From Taudactylus pleione (taxonomy: Eukaryota > Chordata > Amphibia > Anura > Myobatrachidae): 64,000 bases of DNA. A program made the translations under genes and the position numbers. The DNA is taken from contig JAUIMM010000720.1 of the NCBI GenBank assembly GCA_031769625.1, positions 1 through 64,000 on the forward strand. The letters are read 5' to 3'. Below are positions 52,770 through 64,000 of the stretch, one piece after another (within the stretch, counting starts at the first letter, position 1; every line of letters begins with the position of its first letter). Below the pieces are notes generated by a model that was not told the DNA's origin, searched no databases, and saw only the letters and a list, made by a program, of their open reading frames with translations.

Positions 52770-55168
52770 TCAGGCCCACATATACCATGTGCAGTGTGTA
52801 AGACACAATACAGTCTGTAAGTAGGTGTACATATAATTCTGCATCAGGCCCACATATACCATGTGCAGTGTGTAAGACACGATACAGTCTGTAAGCACGT
52901 GTAAATATAATTCTGCATCAGGCCCACATATACCATGTGCAGTGTGTAAATCATGATACAGTCTGTAAGCACGATACATATAATTCTGCATCAGGCCCAC
53001 ATATACCATGTGCAGTGTGTAAGACACGATACAGTCTGTAAGCATGTGTACATATAATTCTGCATCAGGCCCACATATACCATGTGCAGTGTGTAAAACA
53101 CGATACAGTCTGTAAGCAAGTGTACATATAATTCAGCATCAGGCCCACATATACCATGTGCAGTATGTAAGACACAATACAGTCTATAAGCAGGTGTACA
53201 TATAATTCTGCATCAGGCCCACATATACCATGTGCAGTGTGTAAGACACGATACATTATGTAAGCAGGTGTACATATAATTCTGCATCAGGCCCACATAT
53301 ACCATGTACAGTATGTAAGACACAATACAGTCTGTAAGCAGGTGTACATATAATTCTGCATCAGGCCCACATATACCATGTGTAGTCTGTAAGACACGAT
53401 ACAGTCTGTAAGTAGGTGTACATATAATTCTGCATCAGGCCCACATATACCATGTGCAGTGAGTAAGATATGATACAGTCTGTAAGTAGGTGTACATATA
53501 ATTCTGCATCAGGCCCACATATACCATGTGCAGTGTGTAAGACACGATACAGTATGTAAGCAGGCATACATATAATTCTGCATCAGGCCCACATATACCA
53601 TGTGCAGTGTGTAAGACACAATACAGTCTGTAAGCAGGTGTACATATAATTCTGCATCAGGCCCACATATACCATGTGCAGTGTGTAAGACACAATACAG
53701 TCTGTAAGCAGGTGTATATATAATTCTGCATCAGGCGCACATATACCATGTGCAGTGTGTAAGATACAATACTATCTGTAAGTAGGTGTACATATAATTC
53801 TGCATCAGGCCCACATATACCATGTGCCGTGTGTAAGACACAATGCAATCTGAAAAGCACGGTACAGTTAATTCTGCATCAGGCCCACATATACCTTGTG
53901 CTGTATGTAAGACACGATACATTCTGTAAGCAGGTGTACATATAATTCTGCATCAGGCCCAAATATACCATGTGCAGTGTGTAAAACACGATACAGTCTG
54001 TAAGCACGGTACATATAATTCTGCATCAGGCCCACATATACCATGTGCAGTGTGTAAAACATGATACAGTATGTAAGAAGGTGTACATATAATTCTGCAT
54101 CAGGCCCACATATACCATGTGCAGTGTGTAAGACACAATACAGTCTGTAAGCACGGTACATATAATTCTGCATCAGGCCCACATATACCATGTGCAGTGA
54201 GTAAGATATGATACAGTCTGTAAATAGGTGTACATATAATTCTGCATCAGGCCCACATATACCATGTGCAGTGTGTAAGACACGATACAGTATGTAAGCA
54301 GGTGTACATATAATTCTGCATCAGGCCCACATATACCATGTGCAGTGTGTAAGACACAATACAGTCTGTTAGCAGGTGTACATATAATTCTGCATCAGGC
54401 CCACATATACCATGTGCAGTGTGTAAGACACGATACTATCTGTAAGACGGTGTACATATAATTCTGCATCAGGCCCACATATACCATGTGCCGTGTGAAA
54501 GACACAATATAATCTGTAAGCACGGAACACATAATTCTGCATCAGGCCCACATATACCTTGTGCTGTGTGTAAGACACGATACAGTCTGTAAACAGGTGT
54601 ACATATAATTCTGCATCAGGCCCACATATACCATGTGCAGTGTGTAAGACACGATAAAGTCTGTAAGCAGGTGTACATATAATTCTGCATTAGACCCACA
54701 TATACCATATGCACTGTGTAATACACGGTACAGTCTGTAAGCAGGTGTACATATAATTCTGCATCAGGCCCACATATACCTTGTGCAGTGTGTAAAACAC
54801 GATACAGTCTGTAAGCACGGTACATATAATTCTGCATCAGGCCCACATATACCATGTGCAGTGTGTAAAACATGATACAGTATGTAAGAAGGTGTACATA
54901 TAATTCTGCATCAGGCCCACATATACCATGTGCAGTGTGTAAGACACAATACAGTTAGTAAGCAAGTGTACATATAATTCTGCATCAGGCCCACATATAC
55001 CATGTGCAGTGTGTAAAACACGATACAGTCTATAAGCAGGTGTACATATAATTCTGCATCAGGCCCACATATACCATGTGCAGTGTGTAAGACACAATAC
55101 AGTCTGTAAGCACGGTACATATAATTCTGCATCAGACCCACATATACCATGTGCAGTGTGTAAGACAC
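52770..55168 (+). repeat. X block, copy 6
   Basis: This lies exactly 7,453 bp right of copy 5 with the same monomer order. It carries several of the private changes of unit 3, including gataactatc-type context changes near 53,768 (gatacaatactatctg), gtaaacagg near 54,591 and ctgcattagaccc near 54,690. Confidence 0.88.
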
Positions 55169-58100
55169 GATACAGTATGTAAGCAGGTGTTCATATAATT
55201 CTGCATCAGGCCCACATATACCATGTGCAGTGTGTAAGACACAATACAGTCAGTAAGCAGGTGTACATATAATTCTGCATCAGTCCCACATAACCATGTG
55301 CAGTGTGTAAGACACGATACAGTCTGTAAGTAGGTGTACGTATAATTCTGCATCAGGCCCACATATACCATGTGCAGTGTGTAAGACACAATACAATCTG
55401 TAAGAAGGTGTACAAATAATTCTGCATCACGCCCACATATACCATGTGCAGTGTGTAAGACACAATACAGTCTGTAAGCAGGTGTACATATAATTCTGCA
55501 TCAGGCCCACATATACCATGTGCAGTGTGTAAGACACGATACAGTCTGTAAGTAGGTGTACATATAATTCTGCATCAGGCCCACATATACCATGTGCAGT
55601 GTGTAAGACACAATACAATCTGTAAGCACAGTACATATAATTCTGCATCAGGGCCACATATACCATGTGTAGTGTGTAAGACACGATACAGTCTGTAAGC
55701 AGGTGTACATATAATTCTGCATCAGGCCCACATATACCATGTGCAGTGTGTAAGTCACAATACAGTCTGTAAGCAGGTGTACATATAATTCTGCATCAGG
55801 CCCACATATACCATGTGCAATGTGTAAGACACGATACAGTCTGTAAGCACGTGTAAATATAATTCTGCATCAGGCCCACATATACCATGTGCAGTGTGTA
55901 AATCATGATACAGTCTGTAAGCACGATACATATAATTCTGCATCAGGCCCACATATACCATGTGCAGTGTGTAAGACACGATACAGTCTGTAAGCAGGTG
56001 TACATATAATTCTGCATCAGGCCCACATATACCATGTGCAGTGTGTAAGACACGATACTATCTGTAAGTAGGTGTACATATAATTCTGCATCAGGCCCAC
56101 ATATACCATGTGCACTGTGTAAGACACGGTACAGTCTGTAAGCAGGTGTACATATAATTCTGCATCAGGCCCACATATACCATGTGCAGTGTGTAAAACA
56201 CGATACAGTCTGTAAGCACGGTACATATAATTCTGCATCAGGCCCACATATACCATGTGCAGTGTGTAAGACACAATACAGTCTGTAAGCAGGTGTACAT
56301 ATAATTCTGCATCAATCCCACATATACCATGTGCAGTGTGTAAGACACGATACAGTTAGTAAGCAAGTGTACATATAATTCTACATCAGGCCCACATATA
56401 CCATGTGCAGTGTGTAAAACACGATACAGTCTATAAGCAGGTGTACATATAATTCTGCATCAGGCCCACATATACCATGTGCAGTGTGTAAGACACAATA
56501 CAGTCTGTAAGCGCGGTACATATAATTCTGCATCAGGCCCACATATACCATGTGCAGTGTGTAAGACACGATACAGTATGTAAGCAGGTGATCATATAAT
56601 TCTGCATCAGGCCCACATATACCATGTGCAGTGTGTAAGACACAATACAGTCTGTAAGCAGGTGTACATATAGTTCTGCATCAGTCCCACATAACCATGT
56701 GCAGTGTGTAAGACACGATACAGTCTGTAAGTAGGTGTACATATAATTCTGCATCAGGCCCACATATACCATGTGCAGTGTGTAAGACACAATACAGTCT
56801 GTAAGCACGGTACGTATAATTCTGCATCAGGCCCACATATACCATGTGCAGTGTGTAAGACACGATACAGTCTGTAAGCAGGTGTACATATAATTCTGCA
56901 TCAGGCCCACATATACCATGTGCAGAGTGTAAGAGACAATACAATCTGTAAGAAGGTGTACAAATAATTCTGCATCACGCCCACATATACCATGTGCAGT
57001 GTGTAAGACACAATACAGTCTGTAAGCAGGTGTACATATAATTCTGCATCAGGCCCACATATACCATGTGCAGTGTGTAAGACACGATACAGTCTGTAAG
57101 TAGGTGTACATATAATTCTGCATCAGGCCCACATATACCATGTGCAGTGTGTAAGACACAATACAGTCTGTAAGCAGGTGTACATATAATTCTGCATCAG
57201 GCCCACATATACCATGTGCAGTGTGTAAGACACGATACAGTCTGTAAGTAGGTGTACATATAATTCTGCATCAGGCCCACATATACCATGTGCAGTGTGT
57301 AAGACACAATACAATCTGTAAGCACTGTACATATAATTCTGCATCAGGCCCACATATACCATGTGTAGTGTGTAAGACACGATACAGTCTGTAAGCAGGT
57401 GTACATATAATTCTGCATCAGGCCCACATATACCATGTGCAGTGTGTAAGACACGATACAGTCTGTAAGCGCGTGTAAATATAATTCTGCATCAGGCCCA
57501 CATATACCATGTGCAGTGTGTAAATCATGATACAATCTGTAAGCACGATACATATAATTCTGCATCAGGCCCACATATACCATGTGCAGTGTGTAAGACA
57601 CGATACAGTCTGTAAGCAGGTGTACATATAATTCTGCATCAGGCCCACATATACCATGTGCAGTGTGTAAAACACGATACAGTCTGTAAGCAAGTGTACA
57701 TATAATTCAGCATCAGGCCCACATATACCATGTGCAGTATGTAAGACACAATACAGTCTATAAGCAGGTGTACATATAATTCTGCATCAGGCCCACATAT
57801 ACCATGTGCAGTGTATAAGACACGATACATTATGTAAGCAGGTGTACATATAATTCTGCATCAGGCCCACATATACCATGTACAGTGTGTAAGACACAAT
57901 AGAGTCTGTAAGCAGGTGTACATATAATTCTGCATCAGGCCCACATATACCATGTGTAGTGTGTAAGACACGATACAGTCTGTAAGTAGGTGTACATATA
58001 ATTCTGCATCAGGACCACATATACCATGTGCAGTGAGTAAGATATGATACAGTCTGTAAGTAGGTGTACATAAAATTCTGCATCAGGCCCACATATACCA

Positions 58101-60222
58101 TGTGCAGTGTGTAAGACACGATACAGTATGTAAGCAGGTGTACATATAATTCTGCATCAGGCCCACATATACCATGTGCAGTGTGTAAGACGCAATACAG
58201 TCTGTAAGCAGGTGTACATATAATTCTGCATCAGGCCCACATATACCATGTGCAGTGTGTAAGACACAATACAGTCTGTAAGCAGGTGTACATATAATTC
58301 TGCATCAGGCCCACATATACCATGTGCAGTGTGTAAGACACGATACTATCTGTAAGTAGGTGTACATATAATTCTGCATCAGGCCCACATATACCATGTG
58401 CCGTGTGTAAGACACAATACAATCTGTAAGCACGGAACACATAATTCTGCATCAGGCCCACATATACCTTGTGCTGTGTGTAAGACACGATACAGTCTGT
58501 AAGCAGGTGTACATATAATTCTGCATCAGGCCCACATATACCATGTGCAGTGTGTAAGACACGATAAAGTCTGTAAGCAGGTGTACATATAATTCTGCAT
58601 CAGACCCACATATACCATGTGCAGTGTGTAAAACATGATACAGTATGTAAGAAGGTGTACATATAATTCTTCATCAGGCCCACATATACCATGTGCAGTG
58701 TGTAAGACACAATACAGTCTGTAAGCAGGTGTATATATAATTCTGCATCAATCCCACATATACCATGTGCAGTGTGTAAGACACGATACAGTTAGTAAGC
58801 AGGTGTACATATAATTCTGCATCAGGCCCACATATACCATGTGCAGTGTGTAAAACACGATACAGTCTATAAGCTGGTGTACATATAATTCTGCATCAGG
58901 CCCACATATACCATGTGCAGTGTGTAAGACACAATACAGTCTGTAAGCACGGTACATATAATTCTGCATCAGGCCCACATATACCATGTGCAGTGTGTAA
59001 GACACGATACAGTATGTAAGCAGGTGTTCATATAATTCTGCATCAGGCCCACATATACCATGTGCAGTGTGTAAGACACAATACAGTCTGTAAGCAGGTG
59101 TACATATAATTCTGCATCAGTCCCACATAACCATGTGCAGTGTGTAAGACACGATACAGTCTGTAAGTAGGTGTACATATAATTCTGCATCAGGCCCACA
59201 TATACCATGTGCAGTGTGTAAGACACAATACAGTCTGTAAGCACGGTACGTATAATTCTGCATCAGGCCCACATATACCATGTGCAGTGTGTAAGACATG
59301 ATACAGTCTGTAAGCAGGTGTGCATATAATTCTGCATCAGGCCCACATATACCATGTGCAGTGTGGAAGACACAATACAATCTGTAAGAAGGTGTACATA
59401 TAATTCTGCATCACGCCCACATATACCATGTGCAGTGTGTAAGACACAATACAGTCTGTAAGCAGGTGTACATATAATTCTGTATCAGGCCCACATATAC
59501 CATGTGCAGTGTGTAAGACACGATACAGTCTGTAAGTAGGTGTACATATAATTCTGCATCAGGCCCACATATACCATGTGCAGTGTGTAAGACACAATAC
59601 AATCTGTAAACACGGTACGTATAATTCTGCATCAGGCCCACATATACCATGTGTAGTGTGTAAGACACGATACAGTCTGTAAGCAGGTGTACATATAATT
59701 CTGCATCAGGCCCACATATACCATGTGCAGTGTGTAAGACACAATACAGTCTGTAAGTAGGTGTACATATAATTCTGCATCAGGCCCACATATACCATGT
59801 GCAGTGTGTAAGACACGATACAGTCTGTAAGCACGTGTAAATATAATTCTGCATCAGGCCCACATATACCATGTGCAGTGTGTAAATCATGATACAGTCT
59901 GTAAGCACGATACATATAATTCTGCATCAGGCCCACATATACCATGTGCAGTGTGTAAGACACGATACAGTCTGTAAGCAGGTGTACATATAATTCTGCA
60001 TCAGGCCCACATATACCATGTGCAGTGTGTAAAACACGATACAGTCTGTAAGCAAGTGTACATATAATTCAGCATCAGGCCCACATATACCATGTGCAGT
60101 ATGTAAGACACAATACAGTCTATAAGCAGGTGTACATATAATTCTGCATCAGGCCCACATATACCATGTGCAGTGTGTAAGACACGATACATTATGTAAG
60201 CAGGTGTACATATAATTCTGCA
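52770..60222 (+). repeat. Higher-order repeat unit 3, 7,453 bp
   Basis: This has the same length as unit 2 and the same absence of the 73-bp monomer. Private changes seen by eye are gcaggcatacat near 53,567, gtacagttaattc near 53,863, ctgcattagaccc near 54,690, ctacatcagg near 56,382 and gcgcggtac near 56,512. It shares caggtgatcatataa with unit 2 only among the units that can be compared. Confidence 0.92.
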
Positions 60223-62621
60223 TCAGGCCCACATATACCATGTGCAGTGTGTAAGACACAATACAGTCTGTAAGTAGGTGTACATATAATTCTGCATCAG
60301 GCCCACATATACCATGTGCAGTGTGTAAGACACGATACAGTCTGTAAGCACGTGTAAATATAATTCTGCATCAGGCCCACATATACCATGTGCAGTGTGT
60401 AAATCATGATACAGTCTGTAAGCACGATACATATAATTCTGCATCAGGCCCACATATACCATGTGCAGTGTGTAAGACACGATACAGTCTGTAAGCATGT
60501 GTACATATAATTCTGCATCAGGCCCACATATACCATGTGCAGTGTGTAAAACACGATACAGTCTGTAAGCAAGTGTACATATAATTCAGCATCAGGCCCA
60601 CATATACCATGTGCAGTATGTAAGACACAATACAGTCTATAAGCAGGTGTACATATAATTCTGCATCAGGCCCACATATACCATGTGCAGTGTGTAAGAC
60701 ACGATACATTATGTAAGCAGGTGTACATATAATTCTGCATCAGGCCCACATATACCATGTACAGTATGTAAGACACAATACAGTCTGTAAGCAGGTGTAC
60801 ATATAATTCTGCATCAGGCCCACATATACCATGTGTAGTCTGTAAGACACGATACAGTCTGTAAGTAGGTGTACATATAATTCTGCATCAGGCCCACATA
60901 TACCATGTGCAGTGAGTAAGATATGATACAGTCTGTAAGTAGGTGTACATATAATTCTGCATCAGGCCCACATATACCATGTGCAGTGTGTAAGACACGA
61001 TACAGTATGTAAGCAGGCGTACATATAATTCTGCATCAGGCCCACATATACCATGTGCAGTGTGTAAGACACAATACAGTCTGTAAGCAGGTGTACATAT
61101 AATTCTGCATCAGGCCCACATATACCATGTGCAGTGTGTAAGACACAATACAGTCTGTAAGCAGGTGTATATATAATTCTGCATCAGGCGCACATATACC
61201 ATGTGCAGTGTGTAAGATACGATACTATCTGTAAGTAGGTGTACATATAATTCTGCATCAGGCCCACATATACCATGTGCCGTGTGTAAGACACAATGCA
61301 ATCTGAAAAGCACGGTACATTTAATTCTGCATCAGGCCCACATATACCTTGTGCTGTATGTAAGACACGATACATTCTGTAAGCAGGTGTACATATAATT
61401 CTGCATCAGGCCCAAATATACCATGTGCAGTGTGTAAAACAAGATACAGTCTGTAAGCACGGTACATATAATTCTGCATCAGGCCCACATATACCATGTG
61501 CAGTGTGTAAAACATGATACAGTATGTAAGAAGGTGTACATATAATTCTGCATCAGGCCCACATATACCATGTGCAGTGTGTAAGACACAATACAGTCTG
61601 TAAGCACGGTACATATAATTCTGCATCAGGCCCACATATACCATGTGCAGTGAGTAAGATATGATACAGTCTGTAAATAGGTGTACATATAATTCTGCAT
61701 CAGGCCCACATATACCATGTGCAGTGTGTAAGACACGATACAGTATGTAAGCAGGTGTACATATAATTCTGCATCAGGCCCACATATACCATGTGCAGTG
61801 TGTAAGACACAATACAGTCTGTTAGCAGGTGTACATATAATTCTGCATCAGGCCCACATATACCATGTGCAGTGTGTAAGACACGATACTATCTGTAAGA
61901 CGGTGTACATATAATTCTGCATCAGGCCCACATATACCATGTGCCGTGTGAAAGACACAATATAATCTGTAAGCACGGAACACATAATTCTGCATCAGGC
62001 CCACATATACCTTGTGCTGTGTATAAGACACGATACAGTCTGTAAGCAGGTGTACATATAATTCTGCATCAGGCCCACATATACCATGTGCAGTGTGTAA
62101 GACACGATAAAGTCTGTAAGCAGGTGTACATATAATTCTGCATCAGACCCACATATACCATATGCACTGTGTAATACACGGTACAGTCTGTAAGCAGGTG
62201 TACATATAATTCTGCATCAGGCCCACATATACCTTGTGCAGTGTGTAAAACACGATACAGTCTGTAAGCACGGTACATATAATTCTGCATCAGGCCCACA
62301 TATACCATGTGCAGTGTGTAAAACATGATACAGTATGTAAGAAGGTGTACATATAATTCTGCATCAGGCCCACATATACCATGTGCAGTGTGTAAGACAC
62401 AATACAGTTAGTAAGCAAGTGTACATATAATTCTGCATCAGGCCCACATATACCATGTGCAGTGTGTAAAACACGATACAGTCTATAAGCAGGTGTACAT
62501 ATAATTCTGCATCAGGCCCACATATACCATGTGCAGTGTGTAAGACACAATACAGTCTGTAAGCACGGTACATATAATTCTGCATCAGACCCACATATAC
62601 CATGTGCAGTGTGTAAGACAC
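60223..62621 (+). repeat. X block, copy 7
   Basis: This is the last copy, 7,453 bp right of copy 6, with the same right-subfamily variants. It differs from copies 5 and 6 by ctggtacag-type single-base changes only. One of these gives aaaacaagatac, which removes the CpG of that monomer. Confidence 0.87.
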
Positions 62622-63558
62622 GATACAGTATGTAAGCAGGTGTTCATATAATTCTGCATCAGGCCCACATATACCATGTGCAGTGTGTGAGACACAATAC
62701 AGTCAGTAAGCAGGTGTACATATAATTCTGCATCAGTCCCACATAACCATGTGCAGTGTGTAAGACACGATACAGTCTGTAAGTAGGTGTACGTATAATT
62801 CTGCATCAGGCCCACATATACCATGTGCAGTGTGTAAGACACAATACAATCTGTAAGAAGGTGTACAAATAATTCTGCATCACGCCCACATATACCATGT
62901 GCAGTGTGTAAGACACAATACAGTCTGTAAGCAGGTGTACATATAATTCTGCATCAGGCCCACATATACCATGTGCAGTGTGTAAGACACGATACAGTCT
63001 GTAAGTAGGTGTACATATAATTCTGCATCAGGCCCACATATACCATGTGCAGTGTGTAAGACACAATACAATCTGTAAGCACAGTACATATAATTCTGCA
63101 TCAGGCCCACATATACCATGTGTAGTGTGTAAGACACGATACAGTCTGTAAGCAGGTGTACATATAATTCTGCATCAGGCCCACATATACCATGTGCAGT
63201 GTGTAAGTCACAATACAGTCTGTAAGCAGGTGTACATATAATTCTGCATCAGGCCCACATATACCATGTGCAATGTGTAAGACACGATACAGTCTGTAAG
63301 CACGTGTAAATATAATTCTGCATCAGGCCCACATATACCATGTGCAGTGTGTAAATCATGATACAGTCTGTAAGCACGATACATATAATTCTGCATCAGG
63401 CCCACATATACCATGTGCAGTGTGTAAGACACGATACAGTCTGTAAGCAGGTGTACATATAATTCTGCATCAGGCCCACATATACCATGTGCAGTGTGTA
63501 AGACACGATACTATCTGTAAGTAGGTGTACATATAATTCTGCATCAGGCCCACATATA

Positions 63559-63631
63559 CCATGTGCCGTGTGAAAGACACAATACAATCTGTAAGCACGG
63601 AACACATAATTCTGCATCAGGCCCACATATA
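63559..63631 (+). repeat. Second copy of the unit 1/unit 4 extra monomer
   Basis: The same 73-bp monomer as at 41,127-41,199, with gtgccgtgtgaaagacac and gcacggaacacataattc, stands between the same two neighbours. Its presence here and absence in units 2 and 3 make the four units an A-B-B-A series for this character. Confidence 0.92.
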
Positions 63632-64000
63632 CCATGTGCACTGTGTAAGACACGGTACAGTCTGTAAGCAGGTGTACATATAATTCTGCATCAGGCCCAC
63701 ATATACCATGTGCAGTGTGTAAAACACGATACAGTCTGTAAGCACGGTACATATAATTCTGCATCAGGCCCACATATACCATGTGCAGTGTGTAAGACAC
63801 AATACAGTCTGTAAGCAGGTGTACATATAATTCTGCATCAATCCCACATATACCATGTGCAGTGTGTAAGACACGATACAGTTAGTAAGCAAGTGTACAT
63901 ATAATTCTGCATCAGGCCCACATATACCATGTGCAGTGTGTAAAACACGATACAGTCTATAAGCAGGTGTACATATAATTCTGCATCAGGCCCACATATA

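Larger units (their letters stand above)
1..64000 (+). repeat. 74-bp satellite DNA array spanning the whole window
   Basis: Every part of the window reads as head-to-tail copies of one ~74-bp monomer that begins ccatgtgcag and ends cccacatata. All copies lie in the same orientation, and neither strand shows an inverted copy or any foreign insertion. There are about 865 monomers. No gene, tRNA, rRNA, transposon or array boundary is visible. On the strand shown, each consensus monomer has TAA at monomer positions 15, 34 and 50, one in each frame, so nothing is open. The opposite strand has only one stop (TGA) per monomer, which leaves chance reading frames of up to 172 codons. Arrays like this are typical of eukaryotic heterochromatin. 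The species and chromosomal location cannot be read from the sequence. Confidence 0.99.
60223..64000 (+). repeat. Higher-order repeat unit 4, cut by the window edge
   Basis: The first 3,778 bp of a fourth unit continue to the last base of the window, so the array extends further right. It keeps the 73-bp monomer at 63,559-63,631, as unit 1 does and units 2 and 3 do not. Private changes include aaaacaagatac near 61,438, gctgtgtataag near 62,019 and gtgtgtgagacac near 62,687. The diagnostic caggtgatc site would fall just beyond the window. Confidence 0.9.

Noticed and set aside
1..64000. Many open reading frames of 60-172 codons with repeated peptide motifs such as HMVYVGLMQNYMY
   Set aside because: They all come from one strand of the 74-bp repeat, start mostly at GTG inside the monomer and end at the recurrent TGA in gcctgatgc. 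The 73/74-bp mix breaks the frame constantly. There is no codon bias, conserved start or domain. They are by-products of the repeat.
1..64000. CRISPR array
   Set aside because: The repeat is continuous, with no unique spacers between copies, and the differences are scattered point changes. No cas genes are present.
1..64000. CENP-B box
   Set aside because: The core pattern TTCG-N4-A-NN-CGGG does not occur in the consensus or in the variants I read on either strand.
1..64000. Telomeric repeat tract
   Set aside because: No runs of TTAGGG, TTTAGGG or their complements are present.
1..64000. Hidden inverted copies or a fold-back structure at large scale
   Set aside because: All monomers read in the same direction. 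Only short dyads within a monomer are present.

Overview
The window is one uninterrupted tandem satellite DNA array. From base 1 to base 64,000 it consists of head-to-tail copies of a ~74-bp monomer, about 865 copies, all in the same orientation. I found no unique sequence, no inverted segment, no transposon, no RNA gene and no protein-coding gene. Neither array edge is inside the window. An array of this size and type points to a eukaryotic chromosome, such as centromeric, pericentromeric, subtelomeric or sex-chromosome heterochromatin. The only CpG of the consensus monomer occurs as CG, CA and TG across copies, the pattern expected from methylated-cytosine decay. That fits a CpG-methylating genome such as a vertebrate or plant, but I do not recognise the satellite and cannot name the species.

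Monomer level. The common form is 74 bp (an exact consensus copy lies at 7,680-7,753; 32 of 74 bases are G or C). Recurrent length variants are two kinds of 73-mer (one-base loss in the gcacggtac form, one-base loss in the cacataacc form), an 82-mer with an 8-bp insertion, and a single 51-bp truncated copy. Many indels between long repeats are whole numbers of monomers (73/74, 147, 155, 294, 517, 591, 960, 1,703 bp).

Higher-order level. Variant monomers recur in fixed order, giving multi-kilobase higher-order repeats. A ~2.4-kb block (called X here) occurs seven times, starting near 13,958, 20,548, 28,988, 37,791, 45,317, 52,770 and 60,223. Start-to-start distances are 6,590, 8,440, 8,803, 7,526, 7,453 and 7,453 bp. 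To about 34.5 kb, most intervals hold a Y type of spacer marked by 82-bp monomers and monomers with gtgtcagacagaatac. From about 35.7 kb onward the intervals hold a Z type of spacer that lacks 82-mers and carries cagtcccacataacc monomers, and the array settles into a regular 7.45-kb unit of about 101 monomers. A Z-type segment also occurs at about 11.2-14.0 kb and matches 34.5-37.5 kb at a constant 23,242-bp offset. The left end (1-3,190) recurs at 9,907-12,350. Smaller duplications (591 bp, 960 bp, 517 bp, 1,703 bp) are nested inside.

How it fits together. The layout is what repeated unequal exchange or replication slippage in register with the monomer would give: an irregular domain with several period lengths on the left and a recently homogenised domain on the right. 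All offsets come from reading shared variant landmarks by eye. They are exact where the same landmarks bracket them, but block edges are good only to about one monomer.
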